From the NCBI RefSeq assembly GCF_000010525.1, contig NC_009937.1, forward strand, positions 2,423,501-2,487,500: a stretch of DNA of 64,000 nucleotides, given 5' to 3'. The notes under the pieces are model-generated. The model made no database searches. It was not told where the DNA came from and saw only the letters and a program-made list of their open reading frames with translations. Source of the stretch: Azorhizobium caulinodans ORS 571 (GTDB lineage: Bacteria; Pseudomonadota; Alphaproteobacteria; Rhizobiales; Xanthobacteraceae). Below, one piece after another: positions 51,547 to 60,371 of the stretch. Positions within the stretch are counted from its first letter, which is position 1, and every line of letters starts with the position of its first letter. Made by a program: the position numbers and the translations under genes.

Positions 51547-53359
51547 CGATTATGCCGCCCCGCACGACATGCGCCTCAACAAGGCGGCATGGGATGCGGC
51601 CCTCGTCAGCGTCGGCCTGCGGCTCCGCGCGCTGGAGGCCGTGCGGGCGAGCTTCGAGGCGCTGATTGATCTGGGCACCGGCCAGGCGCTGCAGGTGATC
51701 CAGGCTAATGTCGCCCCCGAGCTTCAGGCCATGCGCACCGCGCTCGCCGCGCTCCAGGCGGCCATGGCCGAGGCCGAGGATCAGGTCCACGCCATCATCA
51801 CCGGCTCCATCCCGGCCTCGGCGATCGTCGCGCCCACCTTGCCGCCGGGCACGGCGGACGGCCAGCTCGCCACCACCGCCCATGTGGCGCAGACGGTGGC
51901 AGCCTTCACCGGCGCCGGCAACCGCCTGCCCAATGCGGCAGGGGCTGCCGGCATGATGGGCGTCAGTGTTGCCGGTCCCTCCAGCATGCTCTCCGGCGCG
52001 GCGGGGGCCGCCGGCCAGCACACCGTGTGGCTGCCGGCGGGTGTGCAGGGCTGGTTCCTGATCCAGCAGGACGAGGCCGACGCCTACTGCTGGTTCGACT
52101 TCCACGATGGCAGCGGCAATGCCTTCCCCGTGCAGGGCGGCGAGGCCTATCAGTTCTCGGTTTATACCGGGAACCATCGGGCCAGGGTGGTCTATGCCGA
52201 GCTGCTCTGGTTCGATGCCGCCGGCACGCTGCTCGGCACCTCCAACTGCCTCGGCGGGACGAGCGTGGCGGATGCACCCGTGCTCGCCTTCTCCGGCAGC
52301 AATGGCGGCACCTCTCCCGAGGCCGTCTCCGGTCCGCGCTTCTCCGATGCCCGCCGCCTGTGGCTCATCGCCCGCGCCCCGGCCGCCGCCGTGCGGGCCA
52401 TGCCGCGCCTGGTGAAGGGGCCGACCAAGGCGGGCGGCGGCACCTCGGCGATGTTCGCCTACCGGCCGTACTTCGGCGAGGCGGCTCCCGGCCAGCTCCT
52501 GCCGTCCGCCTGGAGCTACGGACCGGCCACCACCGAGATCCGCGCCGCGGTGGAGGCGCTGGCCTCGACCGCCTCCGTGGCCGCCGCCATCCGGGCCGCG
52601 GTCGATGGCCTCGTGGATGCCGCGCCCGGTGCGCTCGACACCCTCAAGGAGCTCTCCGCCGCCCTCGGCAATGATCCGAACTTCTCTGCCTCCGTCTCGG
52701 CAGCGCTGGGTGCGCGCCTCCGCATCGACACGGCGCAGGGTCTGTCGGAGGCCGCCAGGGCTATCGGGCGGGACAATCTGGGGGCGCAGGCCGCGCTCGG
52801 TTATGTGCCGGCGAACAGGACCGGCGACACCTTCACCGGCAACATCGCCATCGGCGCGGCCATCCATCAGACGGACGGCAACATCTACATGCCCTGGGCC
52901 GGCGGGCGCTGGCTGCACGAGATGGTGCCTTACTTCGTCGAGACCTGGATGTCCGACAGCCAGGGCGCCTTGCGGGCCATCTACTCGCCCGGCAGCGCCA
53001 CGATCCTGCGCGGTGCGGGTGGTGCGGACCGCCCGGCGCTCTCCGTGCAGCGCGGCGGCGATGGGGCCGCCCTGTTCCAGGTGGAAGGCAATGGCGACCT
53101 TTATGCGGGCTTCTATGGCGCCACCCTCTCGGCCGTCTTCAACCGGGCGAAGAACATCCGCCTGGCCTCCGTCCGCTGGTGGGACATCCGCGTCAATGCC
53201 GGCCATACCGAGCACGTCGCCTCGGCCGGCGAGGTGATGGTGGGCCTGACCTCCTATTACGGCCCCGACGCCAACGGCCGGACCATCGCCGGCTTCTTCT
53301 ATGCGTCCCTCCAGCAGCAGGACGCCTACGGCAACTGGTACGCCGTCAGCACCGTGTGA
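51518..53359 (+). CDS. Tail fibre protein
   Basis: 613 aa. Helical N-terminal part with a long coiled coil (LRALEAVRASFEALIDLG...LRTALAALQAAMAEAEDQVH), then a region with DTLKELSAALGNDPNFSASVSAAL and AARAIGRDNLGAQAALGYVPANRTGDTFTGNIAIG, repeats typical of phage fibres, and a C-terminal GGRWLHEMVPYFVETW head domain. Receptor binding is the expected role. Begins inside the preceding small ORF. Confidence 0.88.
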   Translation: MPSSLPSPDSDYAAPHDMRLNKAAWDAALVSVGLRLRALEAVRASFEALIDLGTGQALQVIQANVAPELQAMRTALAALQAAMAEAEDQVHAIITGSIPASAIVAPTLPPGTADGQLATTAHVAQTVAAFTGAGNRLPNAAGAAGMMGVSVAGPSSMLSGAAGAAGQHTVWLPAGVQGWFLIQQDEADAYCWFDFHDGSGNAFPVQGGEAYQFSVYTGNHRARVVYAELLWFDAAGTLLGTSNCLGGTSVADAPVLAFSGSNGGTSPEAVSGPRFSDARRLWLIARAPAAAVRAMPRLVKGPTKAGGGTSAMFAYRPYFGEAAPGQLLPSAWSYGPATTEIRAAVEALASTASVAAAIRAAVDGLVDAAPGALDTLKELSAALGNDPNFSASVSAALGARLRIDTAQGLSEAARAIGRDNLGAQAALGYVPANRTGDTFTGNIAIGAAIHQTDGNIYMPWAGGRWLHEMVPYFVETWMSDSQGALRAIYSPGSATILRGAGGADRPALSVQRGGDGAALFQVEGNGDLYAGFYGATLSAVFNRAKNIRLASVRWWDIRVNAGHTEHVASAGEVMVGLTSYYGPDANGRTIAGFFYASLQQQDAYGNWYAVSTV

Positions 53360-53369
53360 GGAACATCCC

Positions 53370-54011
53370 ATGGACATCATCGAACACGGCCGCTGGGCCG
53401 CTTATGTACCGCAGACCATCCATCCGCTGGCCCCGCCCAATGCCCTGTACTGGCGGCAGGAGGAGACGGGCGAGGACTGGTACGCCTACTCCCGCCGGGT
53501 CTGGAATATCCTCGGCGGGGTGGACGCCTCCGGCACGGTGAAGCTGGTGCTGGATGCCGCCGGCACCGTGCTCCTGGCGAACCGCGACGCGAGCCGCCTC
53601 ATGCCGCCGGTGGGGCGGGTGATCGAGCTGGCGGGGGCCGGTGTTGAAGAGCCGCCGCTGGGAGCCACGCTGGTGGACGGGCGCTTCATCGGCAAGGCGG
53701 GCGAGAGCCCGTCCGCACCGCTGGTGGTGCCGCGGGAGATCTCCGACCGGCAGTTCTTCCAGGGCCTCGCGCTGAAGGGGCTCATCACCGAGGAGGAGGC
53801 GATCTCGGCGGTGAGCACGGGCGCACTGCCGGCGGCCTTCGAGACGCTGATCGGCCAGCTCTCGGCCGCCGACCGTTTCACCGCCCGCATGCTGCCGTCC
53901 GGCGCCACCAGCTTCCTGCGCACCAACCCGCTGGTGGACACGCTCGGGGCCATGCTGGGCATGAGCCCCGGCGCGATCGACGAGCTGTGGCGGTTCTGTG
54001 GGGGGCTTTAG
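53370..54011 (+). CDS. Tail fibre-associated/assembly-type protein
   Basis: 213 aa from ATG 53370. It follows the fibre gene by 10 bases, in the position of P2 G-type fibre chaperones. Contains ALYWRQEETGEDWYAYSRRVWNILGGVDASGTVKLVLDAAGTVLLANRDASRLMPPVGRVIEL and a C-terminal helical region. The assignment is by position and by the Trp/Tyr-rich assembly-protein-like N-terminus. The 263 bases that follow hold no gene I can see. Confidence 0.65.
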   Translation: MDIIEHGRWAAYVPQTIHPLAPPNALYWRQEETGEDWYAYSRRVWNILGGVDASGTVKLVLDAAGTVLLANRDASRLMPPVGRVIELAGAGVEEPPLGATLVDGRFIGKAGESPSAPLVVPREISDRQFFQGLALKGLITEEEAISAVSTGALPAAFETLIGQLSAADRFTARMLPSGATSFLRTNPLVDTLGAMLGMSPGAIDELWRFCGGL

Positions 54012-54274
54012 CGGGGGAACGGAGATTGGCGCTGGCTGGACGTGGCGCTAACACCGGCACTGAATGTCTACCGATGCCCATAGCTGAAGGACTCGGCCAC
54101 TATGGGGTGGTTTCTAGACGGTCCTCTATCGGTCAAGATTCTGCGAAAGCGGATTCGAAGGCAGTGAATGTCCGACCTGGGTGAGTTACGTGGCTTCTAT
54201 GCGAAGCTCATGGCAACCGTTAGCGGCTCGAACTGGTTGATCTCGAGCGGCCCACGGAACTGAGGCCAATTCGG

Positions 54275-55642
54275 TCACGTAGATGATCCAATTTTGTTGA
54301 TGAACTCCCTCCCTCCCAAATCGTGAAACTCGCGGACTATACCGGCTACGGCGGCCATGATCCGAGCAACAGTGTTACAAAAATTCCGATCAAACTCGAA
54401 CCGGGCGGGTTGGATAAGATGTCTATTCGTAATTCTAGAAATCCTCTCAGGGGTCGGAGGATGGGTGAGCACTGCCTCCTTGGCTGGCGCGAGCGTATCC
54501 TCTGCGCCGATGGACCGAAGAATGTCGTTCGCTATAAGTACGAGCACAGCTCCGGCGCCTGTCGCGATGTAAGGATTGTCGATCTGAAAGGGTTCGGAAC
54601 GTAGGTGCTCAGCCAAGCTCATCGCGAAGCGGTCGGCATCGTGCTCTTGTTTGATCGGGTCGTCGCCAATGTTCCGGTGGACGAGTGCATGATGGCCGTA
54701 TTCATGCGCGAAGGCAAAGTACTCCATGGACCAGGCAACCTGCTCGAATAATATGAGCTCCCTGCGGGTTGCGGGCCGGTAGGGGACGAGGGCATGCGTA
54801 CCCGTCGAGGCGAACGAGATGAAGATGCGGTTCCAATAAACGGTAAGTTCAGCATTCCGTAGCAAGAGAAGTCGATCTTTATCCGCTGATGGTGTGGATG
54901 AGCTCCAGTAATTCGGATTAAGAAAAAGCGTTCGTGTGTAGGCTCTCGCGATCAAGCCGCACCAGCGGAAAAAGAACGATGTGACCGTGAGGATCGCTTC
55001 GTCAGTCATGATAACGTTCGTTAGTCCAGCCTCTACACCGGACCGCGGATCAATGCCAATTAGAACAGGTGTGTGTGCCAAGCCCTTAGCTGTAATTGCT
55101 GCCGAGACGCGATCAGCGATGATCTGCGCATGGGCTTCCAGATTCGGCGCCACCCCTGGACTTGAAGAAGGGAAGGGCTGCTCAAGCTGCGCATATGCTT
55201 CACGCCTAGCGTTTATTTCTTCTTTACTCCATCCGGCAGTGCGTAAGGCTTTTCGGAAGCGTTTCGCCTGATAGCCCTCATTCTCCGGTCTATAAATCGC
55301 GGCGTCTGGTAACTCCACGGCTCGACTGAAAATTTGACCCCAAAGGTCCCTTGCCGCGTCAATCATCTGATGCCCCAAGTAGTCGTGAACGAACGTCTGC
55401 TTTCCAATTCGGGGGTCGTAACCGACCGTCAACTTTCGACTTATTGCGACAGAAAGCCGACTGAAAGTGAATGACCGCTTTCGGAGGGATCCAAAGTCTC
55501 GTGGAACGGCGATGATGGGGGCGGAACCGGATGCAGGGCGGTAAGCCGAGCCATGTCCCGTTTCCTGTAGCGACTTAAGATCCGACAGCGTCGCCAAGTT
55601 GAGGGGCACCTCTGCCTGACACAAGTCGCCAGCCCCGGCCAT
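54275..55642 (-). CDS. Cargo 3: HExxH metallopeptidase-like protein
   Basis: 455 aa on the minus strand, more A+T-rich than its neighbours. HEYGHH at 313-318 (zinc-binding HExxH) is followed by EHDADRFA at 333-340, giving a third ligand in the E-x-x-x-D/A-D style of gluzincins and ImmA/IrrE-like proteins. A long N-terminal region of unknown fold precedes it, and no signal peptide is seen, so a cytoplasmic role is likely. Position between tail operons and base composition mark it as acquired. Possible roles are a repressor-cleaving or immunity-switch protease, or a toxin/defence effector. Confidence 0.75.
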   Translation of the reverse strand: MAGAGDLCQAEVPLNLATLSDLKSLQETGHGSAYRPASGSAPIIAVPRDFGSLRKRSFTFSRLSVAISRKLTVGYDPRIGKQTFVHDYLGHQMIDAARDLWGQIFSRAVELPDAAIYRPENEGYQAKRFRKALRTAGWSKEEINARREAYAQLEQPFPSSSPGVAPNLEAHAQIIADRVSAAITAKGLAHTPVLIGIDPRSGVEAGLTNVIMTDEAILTVTSFFFRWCGLIARAYTRTLFLNPNYWSSSTPSADKDRLLLLRNAELTVYWNRIFISFASTGTHALVPYRPATRRELILFEQVAWSMEYFAFAHEYGHHALVHRNIGDDPIKQEHDADRFAMSLAEHLRSEPFQIDNPYIATGAGAVLVLIANDILRSIGAEDTLAPAKEAVLTHPPTPERISRITNRHLIQPARFEFDRNFCNTVARIMAAVAGIVREFHDLGGREFINKIGSST

Positions 55643-55670
55643 CCTCTATTCAACTGCTGCTATGCTGCCC

Positions 55671-55716
55671 GGCGACACCTGTCGCCCGTGCCCTCCCACT
55701 CCTTCCTCCTTACACT
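55671..55716 (+). promoter_or_regulatory. Predicted activator-dependent late promoter 3 (tail sheath operon)
   Basis: GGCGACACCTGTCGCC (55671-55686), identical to the late promoter 2 core, with -10-like TACACT (55711-55716) 24 bp downstream. The transcript would begin near 55723, 39 nt before the sheath ATG, leaving room for the AAGAGGG ribosome site. No -35 box. It matches the position of the P2 FI promoter in the tail cluster. Confidence 0.75.
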
Positions 55717-55761
55717 CCAGCCCCTGAAGCCGCCCGTCAACCGCGCTTCAAGAGGGCTTTC

Positions 55762-57000
55762 ATGTCTGCGACCACTCCCTTCGTCGGCGTCCGCGTCTTC
55801 TCCGACCTGTCGGACACGATCGCCTCGGTCGATACACGCGACAGCACCGTCATCGGCCTGACCCTGCCGGCGCCGGAGGCGGACAACGCCCGTTTCCCCC
55901 TGGACGAGCCGGTGGCGCTCTCCATCGACGATGTGGAGCAGGTGGCGGCCCTCGGCCCAGGCCTGGCGCGCGACACGGTGGACCAGATCCTCTCCGAGGG
56001 CATCGTCACCGACATCTCCTTTGTGCGCGTGGCGGAAGGGGCGGACGCCGAGGCGACCATGGGCCACATCGTCGGCTCGGCCGGGGCGAAGACCGGCGTC
56101 TGGGCGCAGCTGGAGGCCAAGGACCATATCGGCATCGAGCCAGGTCTTCTGATCGCGCCGGGCTATACCGGCACCCGGCCCGGCAATGCCGCCAATCCCA
56201 TCACCACCGCCATGGATGCGGTGTGCGCCCGCATCATCGACTGCATGGCCGTGGTGGATACGCCCGCCACCAGCCGCGAGGCGGCGGCGCTTTATGCCGA
56301 GGACTTCAAGACCTCGCTCAACATCATCGCCATGTATCCGGGGGCGAAGGTTTATCTGAGCGGCGCGCAGGTGGTGCGCCCGCTCTCGCCCCATGTGGCC
56401 GCCGCCATCGTCCGCCGCGACAAGCAGGTGGGCCATCCCTTCAAGGCGGCCTGGAACCGCCCCCTCATCGGCATCCTCGGCGCCTCCCAGCGCGTGACCT
56501 ATCGCGACGGCGACACCTCGTCGGATGCCAACTATCTGGTGCAGGCCGGCGTCGGCACGGTGATCGAGAACAAGACGCTGTGGGCGCCGTTCTCCACCGC
56601 CACCGATCCCACCATCCGCGCCTATCGCTCCATCAAGCGCATCCGCACCCGGCGCAGCATCGAGAAGGCGTTCTCGACGACGCTACGGGGCTATCTCTCC
56701 GAGGATCTCGGCGGGCATCTCGTCACGCTGCTGGTGAAGACGCTGGAAGAGGCCTGCGAGGAGCGGAAGAGCCTGGGCGCCCTCATCGACTATCAGATCG
56801 TGTGGGACAGGAAGCTCAACCCCAACACCTTCCTGCGCGACGGTGGCATCCGCCTGAAGCTGCGCTTCGAGGAGACGCCGGACCTCACCGACCTCCAGAT
56901 CTATTCCCAGCCGCAGCCGGAAGCCTTCGACGTGCTGGCGTCCTCCATCGCCGACGCGCTCTCCGCCCTCGGCTCATCCAACGTCTATGTGGCGTCCTGA
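55762..57000 (+). CDS. Tail sheath protein (P2 FI/Mu L)
   Basis: 412 aa. PFVGVRVFSDLSDTIASVDTRDSTVIGLTLPAPEADNARFPLDEPV..., then the conserved SHEATH core LNIIAMYPGAKVYLSGAQVVRPLSPHVAAAIVRRDKQVGHPFKAAWNRPLIGILG and a C-terminal VIENKTLWAPFST...AYRSIKRIRTRRSIEKAF. Contracts during infection. First gene of the third late operon, directly after cargo 3. Confidence 0.95.
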   Translation: MSATTPFVGVRVFSDLSDTIASVDTRDSTVIGLTLPAPEADNARFPLDEPVALSIDDVEQVAALGPGLARDTVDQILSEGIVTDISFVRVAEGADAEATMGHIVGSAGAKTGVWAQLEAKDHIGIEPGLLIAPGYTGTRPGNAANPITTAMDAVCARIIDCMAVVDTPATSREAAALYAEDFKTSLNIIAMYPGAKVYLSGAQVVRPLSPHVAAAIVRRDKQVGHPFKAAWNRPLIGILGASQRVTYRDGDTSSDANYLVQAGVGTVIENKTLWAPFSTATDPTIRAYRSIKRIRTRRSIEKAFSTTLRGYLSEDLGGHLVTLLVKTLEEACEERKSLGALIDYQIVWDRKLNPNTFLRDGGIRLKLRFEETPDLTDLQIYSQPQPEAFDVLASSIADALSALGSSNVYVAS

Positions 57001-57022
57001 CCGCGCCTGAAGGAGAGAGTGC

Positions 57023-57535
57023 ATGGACCGCATCATCCGGGGCGCCAACTGGTGGATCGAGGAGACCAACCAGCGCCTGCGCACCCGCTCCGCCAAGCTG
57101 CCGGACCTCAAGCGCGTCACCGACAAGTTCGTGGCCGGCGGCGGCTTCTTCACCTTCACCATGCCCGGCGAGATCGACGAACTGACCGCGGAGTTCGAGC
57201 TCAACGGCGGGCATGAGGACATCCGCTCTTTGTTCGGCCGCGAGCCGGGCGACTGGACCGCCTTCATCTATTACGAGCGGCTCGCGAACGTGGGCACCGC
57301 CGGCCTCACCAACATCGGCCGGGTGGTGCGCATCAAGGGCCTGCTCACCGAGGTGTCCCAGCCCAAGGTGGAGGGCATGAAGGCCGATCCCACCAAGGTC
57401 GTCTTCTCCTCCATCGTCCTCTACCAGGACGTGGTGGACGGCGTGGTGGTGCACAAGTTCGACTTCTTCAACAACACGCTGGTGCTGGGCGGCAAGGACT
57501 ACAATGCCGACCACAACCGGCTGCTGCAGGTCTGA
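57023..57535 (+). CDS. Tail tube protein (P2 FII/Mu M)
   Basis: 170 aa. ANWWIEETNQRLRTRSAKLPDLKRVTDKFVAGGGFFTFTMPGEIDELTAEFELNGGHEDIRSLFG..., then a clear P2 FII-type end (FFNNTLVLGGKDYNADHNRLL). Forms the inner tube under the sheath. It starts 22 bases after the sheath stop. Confidence 0.95.
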   Translation: MDRIIRGANWWIEETNQRLRTRSAKLPDLKRVTDKFVAGGGFFTFTMPGEIDELTAEFELNGGHEDIRSLFGREPGDWTAFIYYERLANVGTAGLTNIGRVVRIKGLLTEVSQPKVEGMKADPTKVVFSSIVLYQDVVDGVVVHKFDFFNNTLVLGGKDYNADHNRLLQV

Positions 57536-57545
57536 CGGGGCGGCC

Positions 57546-57998
57546 ATGAGCGACACCGATCCCATCCGCGTCCGTGAGGGCGAGATCCCGCTGCCGCCGC
57601 AGGACATGTGGGCGGCGCTGGACAATTCCGGCGGTGCCGAGCCGCAGGCTGAGGCGCAGGCGCCGGCCAAGACCGCACGTCCCGCGCCCGAGGTGGCCCA
57701 GCTCACCTTCGTGGGCGAGGCAAAGCCCTTTCGCGAGGTGCGGCTGCTCTTCCCCTTCCTGTGGCAGGGGAGCCGCGTGGACGTCATCACCGTCCAGCGG
57801 CTCACCGTTCAACAGCTCGGCGCCTTCTTCGACACCCTGCCGGAGGATGGCGGCTATGACCGCATGGAGGTCTATGGCCTCATGTGCGGCCTGCCGGCTG
57901 CCGTGCTGCGGGCGCTGCCCGATGCGGACGGCACCCGCGTCACCGGGGCGTGCTTCGATTTTTTGCCCCCGCAGCTCGGCGGGACACCGCCCGGCTGA
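57546..57998 (+). CDS. Tail assembly chaperone, short form (P2 E-like)
   Basis: 150 aa. A Pro/Ala linker is followed by QLTFVGEAKPFREVRLLFPFLWQGSRVDVITVQRLTVQQLGAFFDTLPEDGGYDRMEVYGLMCGLPAAVLRAL, typical of the gpE/Mu gp41 chaperone. Near the end the zero-frame codons are TTT TTG within T TTT TTG (57959-57965), a canonical slippery site leading to the long form. Confidence 0.85.
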   Translation: MSDTDPIRVREGEIPLPPQDMWAALDNSGGAEPQAEAQAPAKTARPAPEVAQLTFVGEAKPFREVRLLFPFLWQGSRVDVITVQRLTVQQLGAFFDTLPEDGGYDRMEVYGLMCGLPAAVLRALPDADGTRVTGACFDFLPPQLGGTPPG

Positions 57999-58156
57999 TC
58001 CCGGACCTGGCCGACTGGCCGGGCTTTGCCGGCCGCGTCGCCCATGTCCTGTCCACCCCGCTGCCCGCCGTTCTCGCCATGGACTGGAGCGAGATGATGC
58101 GCTGGGCGGCGGTCGCCTTCGACATCGCCAGCGAACGGGGCCGCCCGCCCGGATGA
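57546..58156 (+). CDS. Tail assembly chaperone, -1 frameshifted long form (E-E')
   Basis: A -1 slip at T TTT TTG (57959-57965) continues in the frame FFAPAARRDTARLIPDLADWPGFAGRVAHVLSTPLPAVLAMDWSEMMRWAAVAFDIASERGR, ending at 58156. The A-M-x-W-x-E-x-x-x-W-x-x-x-A-x-x-I style is that of tail chaperone C-termini. Programmed -1 frameshifting between two chaperone forms before the tape-measure gene is established for P2 and lambda. It ends five bases before the tape-measure gene. Confidence 0.8.
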
Positions 58157-58160
58157 GCGC

Positions 58161-60371
58161 ATGAGCACCCTCGACGTCGCAATCCGCCTCCGGCTTCAGA
58201 ACATGCTCGGCCAGGGCGCGAAGGCGGCCGAGAAGGATCTCAAAACCCTCCAGGGCACGGCCGAGCGCCTCGGCACCCGCTCCGGGGCGGCCAAACTCGG
58301 CAGCGACATCGGCCGCGTCTCCGCCCATGCGAAGGTCGCCCGCCGGGACGTCACCGATCTGCGCACCGCCGCCGACCGCCTGGGCTCCGCCCGTGCCGGC
58401 GCCCAGGCGGCGCGCGACATGGAGCAGATGGGCCGGGCCGCCCGCTCGGCGAAGCGCGACGTGGAAGCCCTGCGCAAGGAGCGCGAGGCTCTGGGAGCCG
58501 GGCGGGGCCGTGCCGGTTCTGCGGCGCCCGACGCCCATGGCCTCGGCCCCGGTGCCGGGGCCGCCGTCATCGGCATGGCGGGCCGCTACATGGCGCCCAT
58601 CGGCCTCGCGTACACCGCCAAGAAGGGGTTCGATGCCGCCGTCTCCTTCGATGCGGCCTGGGCCGAGGTGCGCAAGAAGGTGGACGGCACCCCCGAGGAA
58701 CTGGAGCGCCTGAGGAAGACCGTGCTCGATCTGTCGCTGGCGCTGGGCATCGGCCGCTCGGAGATGGCGGGCCTCACGGCGGAAGCGGGCGCGGCCGGCG
58801 TGCCCATCGCGGATCTGGAAAAGTTCATGATGCTCACCGGCAAGGCGGCGGTGGGCTGGGACATGTCGCCCCGCGAGGCTTCCGAGAAGCTCGCCTACAT
58901 CAAGGCGGGCCTCGGCCTCTCCATCGCCGAGATCGAGGAACTGGCGAACAAGATCAACGCCCTCGGCGACGGCTCGGCCGCCAAGGAGCGCGACATCCTC
59001 GACATGTTCCTGCGCGTGGGTGCGGCGGCCCGCGAGGCCGGCGTCGACATGAACGCGACACTCGCCATCCTCACCGGCGTGCGCTCCGGCGGCATGGAGC
59101 CGGAGGTCGCCGCCCGCTGGTTCGGCCAGCTCACCGCAACCCTGCGCACCGCGCCCCAGCAGCCCAAGCATGTTGCGGAAGGCCTGAAGATGCTGGGCCT
59201 CACCGCGAAGCAGGTGGCGCGGGGCATGAAGACGGACGCCATCGGCACCATCCTCGACCTGTTCGACCGGCTGGAGAAAAGCCCCAAGGCGGTGGAGGCG
59301 GCCACCAAGATTTTCGGCGCCGGCTGGTGGGACGAGACCATGCGGGCCAAGGGCGGCCTGGCCGAGATCCGCAAGCAGCTGGAGATGCTGCGCGACCCGA
59401 AGAACTACAAGGGCTCCCTCGACAAGGGCCTCGCCATCCAGCTCGGCACCGCCGAGAACCATCTGAAGAAGCTGAGCGAGATCGTCTCCCGCGTCGGCGA
59501 GAGGCTGGCCGGCTGGTCCATCGAGCCCTTCAACCGGGCGGTGGACGCCATGGTGGCCGGCCTCAAGGATCTGGAGACGCGGGCCGGCTGGTGGGAGCGC
59601 TGGAGCGCGGAGGAGCGCGCGCGGCTGGAGGCCAACGGCACCATCGGCCCCAATGGCGAGATCAAGCCCAGGGTGGAGGAAAGCCCCGACAGCTGGTGGC
59701 AGCAGACGCAGAAGGCGGTGACCCGCGCCGTTACCGGCGACGAGCGCTCCATAGCCGAGCAGTTCTCCGACTGGTGGTGGGGCAAGGCGGGCGACAAGGA
59801 CAATGACCTGAAAGCCGCCCGCGAGCGCGGCCAGGCGGCGGCGAAGGCCGAGGCGCAGGGACCGGAGGCCGACCGCATCGCCGCTCTGATCGCCTCCCGC
59901 GAGCGCATGGCGGCCCAGCTCGGCTCCGGCAACGGCATGGGCGCCGACAGGCTGAAGGCGGGCATCGCCGCCGTGGACGAGGAGCTGAAGAAGGCGCTCC
60001 AGTCTGCCGATCTCGGCCCCATCGCCCGCGCCGAAATGGAGAAATACGTCCAGTCCCTCACTGCCGAGGGCGAGCGGGCGACGGAGGCCGCCCGGCGCAT
60101 CGCGGCCGAACTGATGCGCATCCTCTCCATCACCGCCACGCCCACCATTGCGCCCACCGGTAGCGGGGCCTCTGGTGGTCCGGCGCCGGCCGGTGGTGGA
60201 GGCGGAGGCGCGGCACCCGGCAAGCAGGCGAGCGTGGGCAACACCACCATCAACCAGCACATCACCGGCGGCGATCCTCAGGCGGTGGCGCGGGCCGCCC
60301 AGCGCGAGCAGGACCGCGCCATCCGCTCCGCACGGGCCGGTGCCCTGCATGACATCGGAGCCTGGGCATGA
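58161..60371 (+). CDS. Tape measure protein (P2 T/Mu gp42)
   Basis: 736 aa, which sets tail length. Long helical N-terminal part (RLRLQNMLGQGAKAAEKDLKTLQGTAERLG...), a TP901-type core (KKVDGTPEELERLRKTVLDLSLALGIGRSEMAGLTAEAGAAGV...ILDMFLRVGAAAREAGVDMNATLAILTGVRSGGMEPEVAARWF) and a Gly/Pro-rich linker before the C-terminal TTINQHITGGDPQAVARAAQREQDRAIRSA. Several hydrophobic and Trp-rich stretches. Confidence 0.93.
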   Translation: MSTLDVAIRLRLQNMLGQGAKAAEKDLKTLQGTAERLGTRSGAAKLGSDIGRVSAHAKVARRDVTDLRTAADRLGSARAGAQAARDMEQMGRAARSAKRDVEALRKEREALGAGRGRAGSAAPDAHGLGPGAGAAVIGMAGRYMAPIGLAYTAKKGFDAAVSFDAAWAEVRKKVDGTPEELERLRKTVLDLSLALGIGRSEMAGLTAEAGAAGVPIADLEKFMMLTGKAAVGWDMSPREASEKLAYIKAGLGLSIAEIEELANKINALGDGSAAKERDILDMFLRVGAAAREAGVDMNATLAILTGVRSGGMEPEVAARWFGQLTATLRTAPQQPKHVAEGLKMLGLTAKQVARGMKTDAIGTILDLFDRLEKSPKAVEAATKIFGAGWWDETMRAKGGLAEIRKQLEMLRDPKNYKGSLDKGLAIQLGTAENHLKKLSEIVSRVGERLAGWSIEPFNRAVDAMVAGLKDLETRAGWWERWSAEERARLEANGTIGPNGEIKPRVEESPDSWWQQTQKAVTRAVTGDERSIAEQFSDWWWGKAGDKDNDLKAARERGQAAAKAEAQGPEADRIAALIASRERMAAQLGSGNGMGADRLKAGIAAVDEELKKALQSADLGPIARAEMEKYVQSLTAEGERATEAARRIAAELMRILSITATPTIAPTGSGASGGPAPAGGGGGGAAPGKQASVGNTTINQHITGGDPQAVARAAQREQDRAIRSARAGALHDIGAWA

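Noticed and set aside
57468-60350. 960-aa open frame on the minus strand opposite the tape-measure gene
   Set aside because: It is an antisense shadow of GC-rich coding DNA: no ribosome site, Arg/His/Gly-rich sequence without domains, and it covers several well-supported plus-strand genes.
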